A stretch of DNA of 64,000 nt from the NCBI GenBank assembly GCA_023252195.1, contig JAHEXI010000009.1:1-64000 (forward strand), read 5' to 3'. Below, piece after piece: positions 9,375-18,201 of this stretch. Within the stretch, counting starts at the first letter, position 1. Each line of letters starts with the position of its first letter. Source of the stretch: Pseudonocardiales bacterium (GTDB lineage: Bacteria; Actinomycetota; Actinomycetes; Mycobacteriales; Pseudonocardiaceae). The translations under genes and the position numbers were made by a program. The notes beneath the pieces were generated by a model that was given only the letters and a program-made list of their open reading frames with translations, was not told the origin of the DNA and searched no databases.

Positions 9375-11225
9375 TCATGTCGCCTTACGAATGAGGCCAA
9401 CGTAGCCGGCGACAAATAGAGTGGCTAGCGCCCACACGAGAAATTGAAGCACCCAGCTGGAGCCTGTAACTACTTGACCCCAGCGAGTGGTCGTGTCAAA
9501 GTCGCAGCGGCTGCGAATACCGGTGCTGCCCAGTGGTAAGCCACGGTCGATACCGATGCCGATCTGTTCGGTCAACGAACAAGAACCATCCGGGTGGCTA
9601 GCTTGTGCGGTATGCATGGCGACGTAGCGTCCTGGCGCAATGAGTATGTGCCCAGCAACGATACCCAATCCTGCGGCTGCAAATAGCACGACTAGCAGCG
9701 CAAGAGCGATTCGACTAATGAGGTACCCGTAGCCACCAAGTGCTCCCCACGTGCGGTGCACCGTCTTCGTCAGCCATCCACCGAGGTCACCGCGCTCGTA
9801 AAGATCCTGTTGTTGGGCGATCAGTATCTTGCGAGCATCGGCATCATGACCAGCAGCCCTTCTTACAGAAGCGAGCTGCTGATAAGGCTGAGGCCGGTAC
9901 CCAGAGGTGTGGCGGGCAATCAAGTGCAACCACTCACTCCAACGAGAGTCCTCAAGAGACGTATAGACAAGGCCGGACAGTCCGATGCGGTTCCGGGCTG
10001 CTTCGCAAGGGGACCTACCCCTTAGCGCCTGGGGGCACACGAGTGCCGGAGGTACGATAAGCCGTTTCACTTCCATATCTCCCAGGTCCACCACGAAACC
10101 GTCCTCATTACTAATCAGTCGCGCATCCCGCAGAGTCAACAGACCACCGATACGAGCTCCCGACAGGCGCACATACCCGGTAGCTCGAAAGCCATCATCA
10201 AGGAACAGGTCGCTATCGACCTGAAGTCTGTCCCCGTGCAGAGCGGGGCCAACTTTGTTGGTCAATTCCGCACCCGACAGGGTCAACGGCCCGGTGATGC
10301 GAGCTCTCCAGAGTTGCACCGCACCACACTCGCCGTGTCCGAGCGCTCGAAACCCCTTGCTGAGGAACAGACCGCCGTTGACCTGAAGCCGGACGCCCGC
10401 CAAGGCAGGGCCAGTCTTGTTGGTGAGCTTGGCACCCGACAAGGACAACGAGCCGGTCATGTGAGCCTCCAACAGATCGACCGCGCCTTTTTCGTCGCAC
10501 CCAGTCGCCCGAAGCCCCATACCAAGAAGGTCACCGTCGACCTGAAGCCGGTTGGCCACCAGGGCGGGACCAGTCTCATTAGTCAGCTCAGCATCCTCCA
10601 AAGACAACAGGCCGGTGATGTGAGCCCTCGACAGCCGTACAGCACCGAGCTCGCCGTGCCCGGTCGCTCGAAGCCTGTCGAGAAACAGACCGCTGCCCAC
10701 CTGAAGTCGCACCCCGTGTAGGGCAGGACCAACCTCATTGGCCAGCTCCGCACCAGTGAGGGACAACGAACCGGTGATGTGAGCTCCTCCCAGGCGTACC
10801 GGCCCAGTCACCCGAAACCCCTCATCAAGCAACAGGCTGCCGTCGATACGTAGCCCATCGCTGTTCAGTGCCGGAACGCTGGAACCGGTCAAGGTCAACC
10901 AAGGCAGGTGAGATTCCTCCAACAGCACCGGGTTCTCAAAGCTGCAGTCCCGCAGCTCCAGCCCGACCGCGGCCTCGACATGGTTGAGGTCCAGAGTGCC
11001 GGTGATGCGTGCGCTTCGGACCCGAAGGCCCCGTGGATCCTGTGGCGTGTCGCAACGCTTGAGTAGGAGCTCTCGCAGCAGCTCAGCGCGGACGATGTGC
11101 TCGGGATCGTCGCTTGCCGACAGCCGCTCGATGGACAGCTGGCTGCACTCCAACACATCTCCTAAGGCCACTGCATCAACAAGCTCGCGTTCCCGAGAGG
11201 TCAGGTCGCCCAAGCGTTCGCTCAT
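9375..11225 (-). CDS. Membrane-anchored beta-solenoid repeat protein
   Basis: The protein has 616 residues. After an alpha-helical N-terminus (MSERLGDLTSRERELVDAVALGD) come at least four repeats of about 50 residues with the pattern A-x-I-T-G-x-L-x-L-x-x-A-x-L-x-N. Each continues with a G-P-A-L-x-x-x-R-L-Q-V segment (roughly residues 85-380). The pattern is like a pentapeptide-type right-handed solenoid. A helical region and two transmembrane segments (LISRIALALLVVLFAAAGLGIVAG and a C-terminal WVLQFLVWALATLFVAGYVGL) follow. I chose the internal ATG because the upstream extension lies in a repeat shared with 21.6 kb. The biochemical function is unknown. The family is common on actinomycete accessory DNA. 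Confidence 0.75.
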   Translation of the reverse strand: MSERLGDLTSRERELVDAVALGDVLECSQLSIERLSASDDPEHIVRAELLRELLLKRCDTPQDPRGLRVRSARITGTLDLNHVEAAVGLELRDCSFENPVLLEESHLPWLTLTGSSVPALNSDGLRIDGSLLLDEGFRVTGPVRLGGAHITGSLSLTGAELANEVGPALHGVRLQVGSGLFLDRLRATGHGELGAVRLSRAHITGLLSLEDAELTNETGPALVANRLQVDGDLLGMGLRATGCDEKGAVDLLEAHMTGSLSLSGAKLTNKTGPALAGVRLQVNGGLFLSKGFRALGHGECGAVQLWRARITGPLTLSGAELTNKVGPALHGDRLQVDSDLFLDDGFRATGYVRLSGARIGGLLTLRDARLISNEDGFVVDLGDMEVKRLIVPPALVCPQALRGRSPCEAARNRIGLSGLVYTSLEDSRWSEWLHLIARHTSGYRPQPYQQLASVRRAAGHDADARKILIAQQQDLYERGDLGGWLTKTVHRTWGALGGYGYLISRIALALLVVLFAAAGLGIVAGHILIAPGRYVAMHTAQASHPDGSCSLTEQIGIGIDRGLPLGSTGIRSRCDFDTTTRWGQVVTGSSWVLQFLVWALATLFVAGYVGLIRKAT

Positions 11226-11373
11226 ATATGAAGGATCGAGTACGAGCGGCCGGAAGTCACACCTAGGCTTCGCGAAACCGGTGGCCCCCGATGACGCCCC
11301 GAGCGTGCCGTTCAGAGCGCCAAATTTTGCACACCCCTCCCAGCCCCGCCGCGACACAGCGGGTACAGGAGCG

Positions 11374-11534
11374 TGTAGCAGCCGTGTAGCAACGACACCG
11401 GCAAGACGGCAGACAACCCCACACGAGGTCCGAAGATCCTTCGAGGTAGGGACACCATGTGTACATTGCGGCACACGGTCCGCCCAGGCCTTACAAGCGA
11501 GGGCTCGCCAATGACAGCGCAACCTGACAGCAAC
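11374..11534 (+). repeat. 160-bp dispersed direct repeat, copy A
   Basis: Copy A aligns with 21572-21731 in the same orientation. Conserved blocks are TGTAGCAGCCGTGTAGCAAC, GAAGATCCTTCGAGGT, GCGGCACACGG, CCTTACAAGC and GACAGCGCAACC. Each copy lies upstream of a leftward gene (solenoid protein here, DUF3883 gene at the other), so a shared promoter or operator is possible. Confidence 0.75.
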
Positions 11535-11738
11535 ACCAACGGATCCAGGCATCCGCAACGACATGGGTCCGAACGCCGCGCGGGTACGTCACGGTCGGTG
11601 TCGGATCAAGGGACGGACTGGGGGTCAAGGGATCTTCGGCCACTACCTTGGCGGCAAATGGATCCTCAGCGACCGGCCGAGTTGATCATAAGGTCGCGGG
11701 GGGACATGGAGGGAACAGCGGGGAGCTACTGAGGGAGC

Positions 11739-14700
11739 ATGCTCTGTAGCGGAAGCGGCTCCTACGGCGCAGAGGAGGCTCCACCTCACATACCCACGCT
11801 TGCCCTATGCTTCGGAGCGGCCAGTTGGATCGAGGCTTTCGAGGGTGGACTGTTGACACATACGATCGACCTAAAGCATTTGCTCAGGCGCCTAGCTGGA
11901 CGGGGGCAAGTTCGGACCGAGGCCGATGTCCAGTCCGACATTAAGTTACTATTGGTGACCGCAAATCTCAATCTTGCCGAAGATGATATTGTGAGTCTTG
12001 AGGTGCCGCTTCGAGACGGTACCAGACGTCGGATCGATATCGAAGTTGGCAACCTAGTGATCGAAGTAAAGCGAGATTTAAGGAAGCCTGGAGTACTTGA
12101 CGACGCGATCCCACAGCTTGCCGCTTATGTTCAGGCGAGAGCCAAGCTGGTGTCCTCCCGCTACGTTGGGCTAGTGACTGACGGAGCAGACTGGCATGTA
12201 TACCATCTGGCTAATGGCTCACTTAAGCCTGTCACTAAGTTTTCGATAGATGCGAAAGACCCGGATGTCGATAGACTCACAGTTTGGTTAGAAGCCATAC
12301 TGGAAACCCAACAAGATCTTCTTCCCTCCCCCTTAGAGATAGAGCGTCGACTCGGCTCGACGTCGCCATCCTATGAGCTCGATCATGTTTCGCTCATCGA
12401 TCTATACCGGTGCTCCGAGGGCAACCGAGAAGTTGAACTTAAACGCGAGTTGTGGGCTAAGCTATTACGAACGGCGCTTGGCTCCGCTTTCGAGGACAAC
12501 GAGTCCTTGTTCGTCGACCATACACTGCTGGTGTTATCCGCTGAACTCGTAGCCCATGCAGTTGTTGGTTACAACATCACAGATCCGGCTTTGTCAGCGG
12601 CAACTCTCGTGCGCGGTGAAGCATTTTCGGCTGCTCAAATATATGGAGTTGTGGAGGCTGACTTTTTCGATTGGGTTCTTGACGTTGAGGGTGGGAAGGA
12701 GTTCGTCAGCTCGCTGGCTCGTGGACTCGCGCGGTTCCGATGGAAAGATGTTGAGCATGATGTGTTAAAGACCCTGTATCAGTCTGTCATTGACCCGAAG
12801 ACGCGGCACGACCTGGGAGAGTACTTCACGCCGGACTGGCTTGCCGAAAAAATGATTGACGATACAGTGACCAGCCCGTTAGAAGAGCGAGTTCTAGATC
12901 CGGCATGCGGTTCGGGGACCTTTCTTTTCCACGCCATCCGAAGGTATCTTGAATGTGCCGATTCGGCTAAATTGAGTAATGGTGAGGCGTTACAAGACCT
13001 AACGCGTCATGTTATAGGTGTGGATGTTCACCCGGTTTCTGTCACTCTAGCGCGAGTAACGTATCTTCTCGCAATTGGAACCGACCGCCTAACGGCTCCA
13101 GACCGAGGACCGCTTCCAGTACCGGTCTATCTTGGTGATTCGGTTCAGTGGGACCAGCATCCGGAGTATCTATCCCAAGGTGAGGTACGCATTCCGACAT
13201 CGGGTACAGATTTGGCGGAGGGACGGGAGTCAACGCTATTTGGTGATGATCTGACATTTCCTTCGAGTGTATTGAAAGACGCTGGAGACTTCGACAGGCT
13301 TGTTTCCGTGCTGGCCGATAAGGCGATCACACATCGCCCTAACCAGCACTATCCGAGCATTAGGTCCATCCTTAACAGATTTGCGATATCGGAAAATGAT
13401 CGCCCGACACTTGAAGAGACGTTCCGAACAATGTGCCGGTTACACGCAGATGGTCGGAACCACATTTGGAGCTATTACGTCCGAAATCTAATTCGACCCC
13501 TCTGGCTCGCGCAACAAGACCACGCCGTAGACGTCTTAGTTGGTAACCCGCCATGGCTGGCGTATAACTATATGACTCCAGCCATGCAGCGACGCTTTAC
13601 TCAGTTGGCAAAGGACAGAGGGTTGATCCGGGGAGGGTTGGCTGCGGCAACTCGTGAATTGGCTGCCCTGTTTGTGTGTCGCTCGGTCGAGCTTTATTTG
13701 AAGGTTGACGGACGATTCGCGTTCGTCATGCCTCGTGCTACGCTTTCTCGAAGGCAATACCAGGGATTCAGAACAGGACGATGGTCTTCTTCGGGGATTG
13801 CTCACCTAAATGTCTCTTTTGTGGAGGCCTGGGATTTAGACGGCGTGCGTCCTCATCTTTTCCCAGTGCCTGCGTCTGTGGTTATGGGCAAGCTCTCACC
13901 CAGGAAGCCTACGGCACTAGGCGAGCACGTGAAGGTCGTGCAGGGAAGACTACCCAAGGCTACTGTTAGTTTTGCGGTTGCGGCACCAATGCTGTCCTGG
14001 AGAGAGGGTGTCGTCCGACAGATTTCGTCTGACGTGAGCATTAAGACATCCCCATACAAGTCTCGCTTCCGTCAAGGGGCAGTTTTAGCTCCGCAATTTT
14101 TGGTGTTGGCCATTGCAGGGCCTGCGAGTCCACTAGGAGTCGGCGCCGGTCGTATTTCGTTGAAGTCGCGCCGGTCGGTGTTTGAGGGGAAGCGGTGGCG
14201 TAGCCTACCCGGACTATCAAACAATATTGAGTCACAGTTTTCACGCCCAACCTACTTGGGTCAGTCGATATTGCCATATTTCGCTGGAACTCCCGTGCGT
14301 GCGGTGTTGCCGATCTCAGGGTCAAAATTGATGTCCCCTGCGGAGATTGAGGAATACGATGGGCTCAGCGACTGGTGGGACAATGCAGAACGCATTTGGG
14401 GCGAAAATAAGGTAAGGAGCGACAAGTCTACGTTGTTGGAAAGAATAAATTTTCACCAGCAGCTTGCCAGTCAGCTTGAAGCGAGCAGTCACCGCGTTGT
14501 ATACACGAAGGCTGGCAACCGGTTAGCGGCTGCTCGAATCTCCGATTCGACAGCGATTATAGAGTTTTCACTGTACTGGGGAGCTGCGGTTAGTTCTGAT
14601 GAAGCGCTATATCTGACAGCGCTATTGAATTCTGAGGCAGTCCTCAGGGTTGTGGCTGAGTACCAAGCGCGAGGCTTGTTTGGTGCAAGGCATTTCGATA

Positions 14701-14930
14701 AGTACGTGTGGAATCTGCCAATCCCAGAGTTCGATAGAAGCGATAGGGTGCATATCGCAATATCACAGTTATCGCTGCAAGCTGAACAGGCGGCGGCAGC
14801 GCTAGTAGTCCCCCCAGAAGTAGGTTTCCAACGTGCCCGGAAGCTGGTCAGGGAGGAACTCCAGCGATTGGGAATCGCGGCGGAGATTGAAACGCGATGT
14901 GAGCGACTATTGACTCGGGACGGATTATAA
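11739..14930 (+). CDS. Type IIG-like restriction-modification fusion protein
   Basis: This single polypeptide of up to 1063 residues combines an N-terminal PD-(D/E)XK nuclease with an N6-adenine methyltransferase. The nuclease core is visible as RRIDIEVG...VIEVK near residues 96-112. Methylase motif I LDPACGSGTFLF is near residue 385 and motif IV NPPWLAYN near 601. The C-terminal 400 residues are the expected target-recognition region. Such enzymes methylate host sites and cut unmodified DNA, so this would protect the element or its host. The true start may be a TTG or GTG near residue 38 (before THTIDLKHLLRRLAG), because the first residues look non-conserved. The gene is markedly AT-richer than its flanks, consistent with transfer. 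Confidence 0.85.
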   Translation: MLCSGSGSYGAEEAPPHIPTLALCFGAASWIEAFEGGLLTHTIDLKHLLRRLAGRGQVRTEADVQSDIKLLLVTANLNLAEDDIVSLEVPLRDGTRRRIDIEVGNLVIEVKRDLRKPGVLDDAIPQLAAYVQARAKLVSSRYVGLVTDGADWHVYHLANGSLKPVTKFSIDAKDPDVDRLTVWLEAILETQQDLLPSPLEIERRLGSTSPSYELDHVSLIDLYRCSEGNREVELKRELWAKLLRTALGSAFEDNESLFVDHTLLVLSAELVAHAVVGYNITDPALSAATLVRGEAFSAAQIYGVVEADFFDWVLDVEGGKEFVSSLARGLARFRWKDVEHDVLKTLYQSVIDPKTRHDLGEYFTPDWLAEKMIDDTVTSPLEERVLDPACGSGTFLFHAIRRYLECADSAKLSNGEALQDLTRHVIGVDVHPVSVTLARVTYLLAIGTDRLTAPDRGPLPVPVYLGDSVQWDQHPEYLSQGEVRIPTSGTDLAEGRESTLFGDDLTFPSSVLKDAGDFDRLVSVLADKAITHRPNQHYPSIRSILNRFAISENDRPTLEETFRTMCRLHADGRNHIWSYYVRNLIRPLWLAQQDHAVDVLVGNPPWLAYNYMTPAMQRRFTQLAKDRGLIRGGLAAATRELAALFVCRSVELYLKVDGRFAFVMPRATLSRRQYQGFRTGRWSSSGIAHLNVSFVEAWDLDGVRPHLFPVPASVVMGKLSPRKPTALGEHVKVVQGRLPKATVSFAVAAPMLSWREGVVRQISSDVSIKTSPYKSRFRQGAVLAPQFLVLAIAGPASPLGVGAGRISLKSRRSVFEGKRWRSLPGLSNNIESQFSRPTYLGQSILPYFAGTPVRAVLPISGSKLMSPAEIEEYDGLSDWWDNAERIWGENKVRSDKSTLLERINFHQQLASQLEASSHRVVYTKAGNRLAAARISDSTAIIEFSLYWGAAVSSDEALYLTALLNSEAVLRVVAEYQARGLFGARHFDKYVWNLPIPEFDRSDRVHIAISQLSLQAEQAAAALVVPPEVGFQRARKLVREELQRLGIAAEIETRCERLLTRDGL

Positions 14931-14954
14931 GCGGTCGTATTCGGGATGGGAAAG

Positions 14955-15076
14955 TGTCGCCGTGTTGACGGAGGACCAGGTGATTGATGTTGGTTCGTGA
15001 TTATCTAATTGAACGGGTGATGGAAGGTGCTGCCCGGGGCAACCGCGGCGCATGGTACGGCAGAGAGACGTCCTAG
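14955..15076 (+). pseudogene. Frameshifted small gene remnant
   Basis: Two adjacent frames, MLTEDQVIDV and VRDYLIERVMEGAARGNRG, join into one sensible peptide ending in AWYGRETS if a single base is removed near 14992. It begins 25 bp after the restriction-modification gene and looks like the truncated start of a co-transcribed partner. I do not recognise the family. Confidence 0.4.
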
Positions 15077-15122
15077 ATTCGACCGGGCGTGACCTCACGC
15101 CGGGCTAAGTTGATCTAGGGGA

Positions 15123-15287
15123 CGGTAGCGAAACGGAAGCGCAAACCGCACCACAGGTCCACGCTCAACCGTGTAAAGCCACACCACCCTGTCTCTTGGC
15201 TACCAACGACAACCGCGTTCGACACGGTGAACCGCCAAACCCAGTCCAGGTTCGGGACAAAGGTTTCGGACAACGGACACCCATCAC
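15123..15287 (-). repeat. 165-bp dispersed repeat, copy 1
   Basis: Read on the minus strand this aligns along its whole length with 40644-40807 on the plus strand. Shared blocks include GTGATGG, GTCCGA, GTCCCGAA, TACACGGTTGA and GCGCTTCCGTTTCGCTACCG. No intact gene spans both copies. Confidence 0.7.
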
Positions 15288-15299
15288 TTACCATCACGC

Positions 15300-15609
15300 G
15301 ACTGTTACGTAACGTTGTTACCGAATTTGGCTCTATGGGATCTGTGAGTGTCGTTGCGGTGCTCCTGGGTGGGAGTGCTCCAGGCTTTGTGCCGGCAGCT
15401 CGGTGTGACCCGTATTGGGATCTGGCCGCTTTGGCGTGTCTTGGTCTTGACTTGTCCGCCGTGGTTGCCGGCACTGGCCTGGCCCACCAGTTGGCCTGAT
15501 CAGAAGCCTGTTGTCCGCCGATGGCGTGACCCGTCACAGATGTGCCGCTCGGTGACTCCATCCAGGCCGGTGCCGACGTTGACCCGCGCCCAGGAAAGGG
15601 GACAGGCCG
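15300..15609 (+). ncRNA. Candidate bridge-RNA region of the IS110 element
   Basis: IS110-group elements encode a structured bridge RNA in the non-coding end before the transposase, and its loops pair with target and donor DNA. This 310-bp stretch has no gene, contains several GC-rich dyads, and sits in the right place. No loop assignment is attempted. Confidence 0.4.
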
Positions 15610-16686
15610 TTGCCCATGTTGGCAGAAGTCGTCGATGCCGTCATCGGTGTGGACACCCATCGCGACACTCATCAGGTGGAGATCGCTCTCCCGACCGGGA
15701 CACCGATCGCGACGGTCACGATCAGCAACGACAGCGCCGGTTTCGCCGCGCTGCTCGGGTGGATCTTCGATCATGCCCCGGGTCCGCGGTTGGTGGTGTC
15801 GATCGAGGGGACCCGCAGCTACGGTGTCGGCCTGGCCCGCGCGGTCGCCGCCGCCGGGTTGATGGTCATCGAGTGCGAGCAGCCCCACCGCAAGACCCGC
15901 CGCGGCAAGGGCAAGTCCGACCCGATCGACGCGCACCTGGCCGTGCTCGCGGCGCTGCGCTGCGACGTCGAGCGGTTACCGACCCCGCGGGCTGACGGTG
16001 ACCGGGAAGCGCTGCGGATCCTGCTCGGCGCCCGCCACGACCTGAGTACCGCGCACACCGCACAGACCAACCGGCTGCGGGCGCTGTTGCTGGGCGGGGA
16101 GGACACCGACCGCCAACTCGCCCGTGGGGCGCTGTCCGAGACCGTCCTGGCCGCCCTGGCCAGGCGCCGCAGCCCCCGCGACGCCGACCGCGCCCAGGCG
16201 GTGCGCCACGGCGAGCTGCGCCGCCTCGCCGTCGCCCTGCGCGAGGGCAGCCGCGCGCTGCAGGCCAACCGCACCCAGCTGGCCGCCATCGTCGCCGACC
16301 TCGCCCCCGGGCTGACCGACCGCCGCGGCATCGGACCGGTCAGCGCCGCCCAGGTGATCATCAGCTTCTCCCACCCCGGACGGTGTCGCAGTGACGCGGC
16401 GTTCGCCGCGCTAGCCGGCACCAGCCCACTTGCGGCCAGCAGCGGGCGCACCACCCGCCACCGACTCAACCGCGGCGGCGACCGGGCGCTCAACCGCGCC
16501 GTGCACACCATCGCCCTCACGAGGATGCGCTGCTGCGAACGGACCCGCGCCTACGTCACCCGACGCACCGCCGAGGGCAAGACCCACCGCGAGATCCGAC
16601 GCTGCCTCAAGCACTACATCACCCGCGAGCTCTACCGCGCCCTGACCACCACCATGACCCCCGCGAACAGCCCCACCGATGTCTGA
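15610..16686 (+). CDS. IS110-family DEDD transposase
   Basis: The protein has 358 residues. The N-terminal RuvC-like DEDD domain starts with VIGVDTHRDTHQVEIALP (first Asp) and continues with VVSIEGTRSYGVGLARAV (Glu) and GKSDPIDAHLAVLAALR (Asp pair). The C-terminal Tnp_IS110 domain has LTDRRGIGPVSAAQVIISFSHPGRCRSDAAFAALAGTSPLAASSG, containing the conserved serine region used in catalysis. Length and motifs look intact, so the enzyme could be active. The stop codon overlaps the start of the zinc-ribbon gene, indicating translational coupling. Confidence 0.93.
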   Translation: MPMLAEVVDAVIGVDTHRDTHQVEIALPTGTPIATVTISNDSAGFAALLGWIFDHAPGPRLVVSIEGTRSYGVGLARAVAAAGLMVIECEQPHRKTRRGKGKSDPIDAHLAVLAALRCDVERLPTPRADGDREALRILLGARHDLSTAHTAQTNRLRALLLGGEDTDRQLARGALSETVLAALARRRSPRDADRAQAVRHGELRRLAVALREGSRALQANRTQLAAIVADLAPGLTDRRGIGPVSAAQVIISFSHPGRCRSDAAFAALAGTSPLAASSGRTTRHRLNRGGDRALNRAVHTIALTRMRCCERTRAYVTRRTAEGKTHREIRRCLKHYITRELYRALTTTMTPANSPTDV

Positions 16687-17044
16687 CACCCCATCCCCGA
16701 CCCCGTCGCGTGACGCACCCGTGACGCCACCCAGCTACCTGAACTGCCAACACCCGATCCCGGCCGGCCACGGACGGCGCTACTGCAGTCCCCGCTGCCG
16801 CCAAGCCGGCTACCGCCGACGCCACACCACCACCCCCCAACCACCACCACTGCCCCCGACCCGCCCCCGCCGCGACACCACCATCTACGCCTGCCCCGAC
16901 TGCGACACCCGCACCCTCGGCCAACAACGCTGCCCCGACTGCAACACCTTCACCCGCCGCCTCGGCCCCTGCGGCCACTGCCCGCACTGCGACGAACCCG
17001 TCACGGTCAACGAACTACTCCAAATACCCCTTGACAACACATAG
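16679..17044 (+). CDS. Zinc-ribbon protein coupled to IS110 transposase
   Basis: This 121-residue protein has three zinc-binding segments: C-x-H-x(n)-YCSPRCRQAGYRRRH near residues 23-50, YACPDCDTRTLGQQRCPDCNTF near 70-95, and CGHCPHCDEPV near 102-112. The first part resembles a small helix-turn-helix DNA-binding cysteine knuckle. It starts inside the last codons of the transposase gene (8-bp overlap). Its role is not established. A nucleic-acid-binding accessory to transposition or to bridge-RNA handling is an inference. Confidence 0.7.
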   Translation: MSDTPSPTPSRDAPVTPPSYLNCQHPIPAGHGRRYCSPRCRQAGYRRRHTTTPQPPPLPPTRPRRDTTIYACPDCDTRTLGQQRCPDCNTFTRRLGPCGHCPHCDEPVTVNELLQIPLDNT

Positions 17045-17105
17045 AAGCGTCAAGAGCACCGCCTCCGGCGGCGCGACGAGGCTGAGTTGATCGCCCTACG
17101 CGGCT

Positions 17106-17174
17106 GCCCACCGAGCACGGCCCGCTCGCTGCGCGCGGCCTACCGGCCGTGCTCGCGCGGGCCGCCCGGTGGGC
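17106..17174. repeat. Imperfect inverted repeat at right end of IS110
   Basis: GCCCACCG (17106-17113) pairs with CGGTGGGC (17167-17174), and the adjoining AGCACGGCC (17114-17122) pairs with GGCCGTGCT (17145-17153). The asymmetric internal loops give a compact GC-rich fold that could be a terminator or an IS end structure. Confidence 0.65.
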
Positions 17175-17284
17175 ACGATAACCTGCCGCCTACGTAAGTA
17201 TGCTACAAGCCGTCATCGGACTCTTCTTCACTGCTTATGAATAAACTTCCAAAACCCAAATGTCGCAATGAAGACGGCTCCCAG

Positions 17285-17590
17285 CTAGGTAGCCTTGCCT
17301 CCAATCAGGCCGAGGATTGCGCCAAAGCCAGAGCCTGCGAATAGTTTGCAGCCGCCGGCTGCGTCGGCGATCTCTGGTGTTTGGACAGGGAATATTACCA
17401 TCGATAGCCATGCCGCAATGAATATGGCAGTAAAAACGCAAGTTGCGAGGAGTACGAGCTTGAAATGCCCGGTGTATTCTTTTGTTGAGATAACTGAAAC
17501 GTGGGCTCTAAGCTCATCTGCCTGAACCGTTGCGGGTGGCGAGGTTATATATCCACTACCCTTGGACACGGCCGAATTAGGGTCGGTCAT
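17285..17590 (-). CDS. Small membrane protein of two-gene operon
   Basis: This 101-residue protein begins MTDPNSAVSKGSGY. It has a hydrophilic N-terminus, one clear transmembrane helix (LVLLATCVFTAIFIAAWLSMVIF) and a second hydrophobic C-terminal stretch (GSGFGAILGLIGG). Its start overlaps the end of the upstream gene, so the two are coupled. The function is unknown. Pairs of a membrane protein and a small partner are frequent next to defence or conflict genes. Confidence 0.55.
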   Translation of the reverse strand: MTDPNSAVSKGSGYITSPPATVQADELRAHVSVISTKEYTGHFKLVLLATCVFTAIFIAAWLSMVIFPVQTPEIADAAGGCKLFAGSGFGAILGLIGGKAT

Positions 17591-17864
17591 CGGTCTGTCG
17601 CCTCCCCTCGCCGCGACTTGTCGCTCTGGCACTATTTGCATCCGCCTCTACCTTGGCGACCAACGCGGCGAGTTGCTCGGGTGACAGGTCCCCTCGCTGC
17701 TTATCCATTTCAACGGCAACGTTGGTTCCATCCGACTTCGTGAGAACGACAGTTGTCCTGGTCGGCCTTCGGAAAGTGGCGATCAGTAGGTCTCGGGCAG
17801 CTTTAGAAAACGCGGCGACGCCGATTGTGGCTACCAGGGGAATCAAATCAAACAACGTCAGCAT
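17577..17864 (-). CDS. Small EACC1-like membrane-associated protein
   Basis: This 95-residue protein has an N-terminal hydrophobic helix (FDLIPLVATIGVAAFSKAARDLLIATF), then a strand-rich TTVVLTKSDGTNVAVEMDKQ and an acidic helix. The layout resembles the C-terminal half of effector-associated constant components of actinobacterial conflict systems, but the match is by eye only. It is the first gene of a coupled pair, ending inside the start of the following membrane-protein gene. Confidence 0.45.
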   Translation of the reverse strand: MLTLFDLIPLVATIGVAAFSKAARDLLIATFRRPTRTTVVLTKSDGTNVAVEMDKQRGDLSPEQLAALVAKVEADANSARATSRGEGRRQTDDRP

Positions 17865-18201
17865 CGGGCCTCCTGCGCCTCTGGGTAGTACGTGGTCACC
17901 AGCACGTCACCAACCAGCCTGGGCCGGAAGAGTCAAGTGGTCTGCCGATCACCTGGTCATCGCAAGGTCCACGACCTATGTTACTTCCAGTTTTCTTCGC
18001 GCACAGCCGGTAACATTCGAGCGGATCATCGTACCTGCTAGCGGCTGGTGTCCGCTACATTTCGTTCACACAGTGACAACACTGTAACCGTTCGTAGCGA
18101 TCACTCCACTCTGACGTGCTGTCGGGTAGCAGGCCTCGGCAAAGTCGTTTCTTAGCTGGCCAGTTATAGTGCGACGGGTCTGAGTGGGTCCCCTGCGTGG
18201 T
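17865..18201. other. Intergenic region, no gene seen
   Basis: This is upstream DNA of the leftward two-gene operon and presumably holds its promoter. I recognise no gene or clear repeat. Confidence 0.4.

Larger units (their letters stand above)
15300..17180 (+). mobile_element. IS110-family insertion sequence (approximate limits)
   Basis: It contains the DEDD transposase, an overlapping zinc-ribbon gene, about 300 bp of non-coding DNA before the transposase and an imperfect 70-bp inverted repeat after the second gene. IS110 elements lack long terminal inverted repeats, so the exact ends cannot be fixed here. A GGCTRAGTTGATC motif occurs on both flanks (about 15102 and 17081) and could mark junctions. 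Confidence 0.6.

Noticed and set aside
8634-9419. 261-codon plus-strand frame after the integrase
   Set aside because: The first half overlaps the integrase in another frame and the remainder has no recognisable protein features or ribosome site.
9375-11225. 150-bp tandem DNA repeats considered as a non-coding repeat array
   Set aside because: They are in frame and encode the solenoid repeats of a long intact protein.
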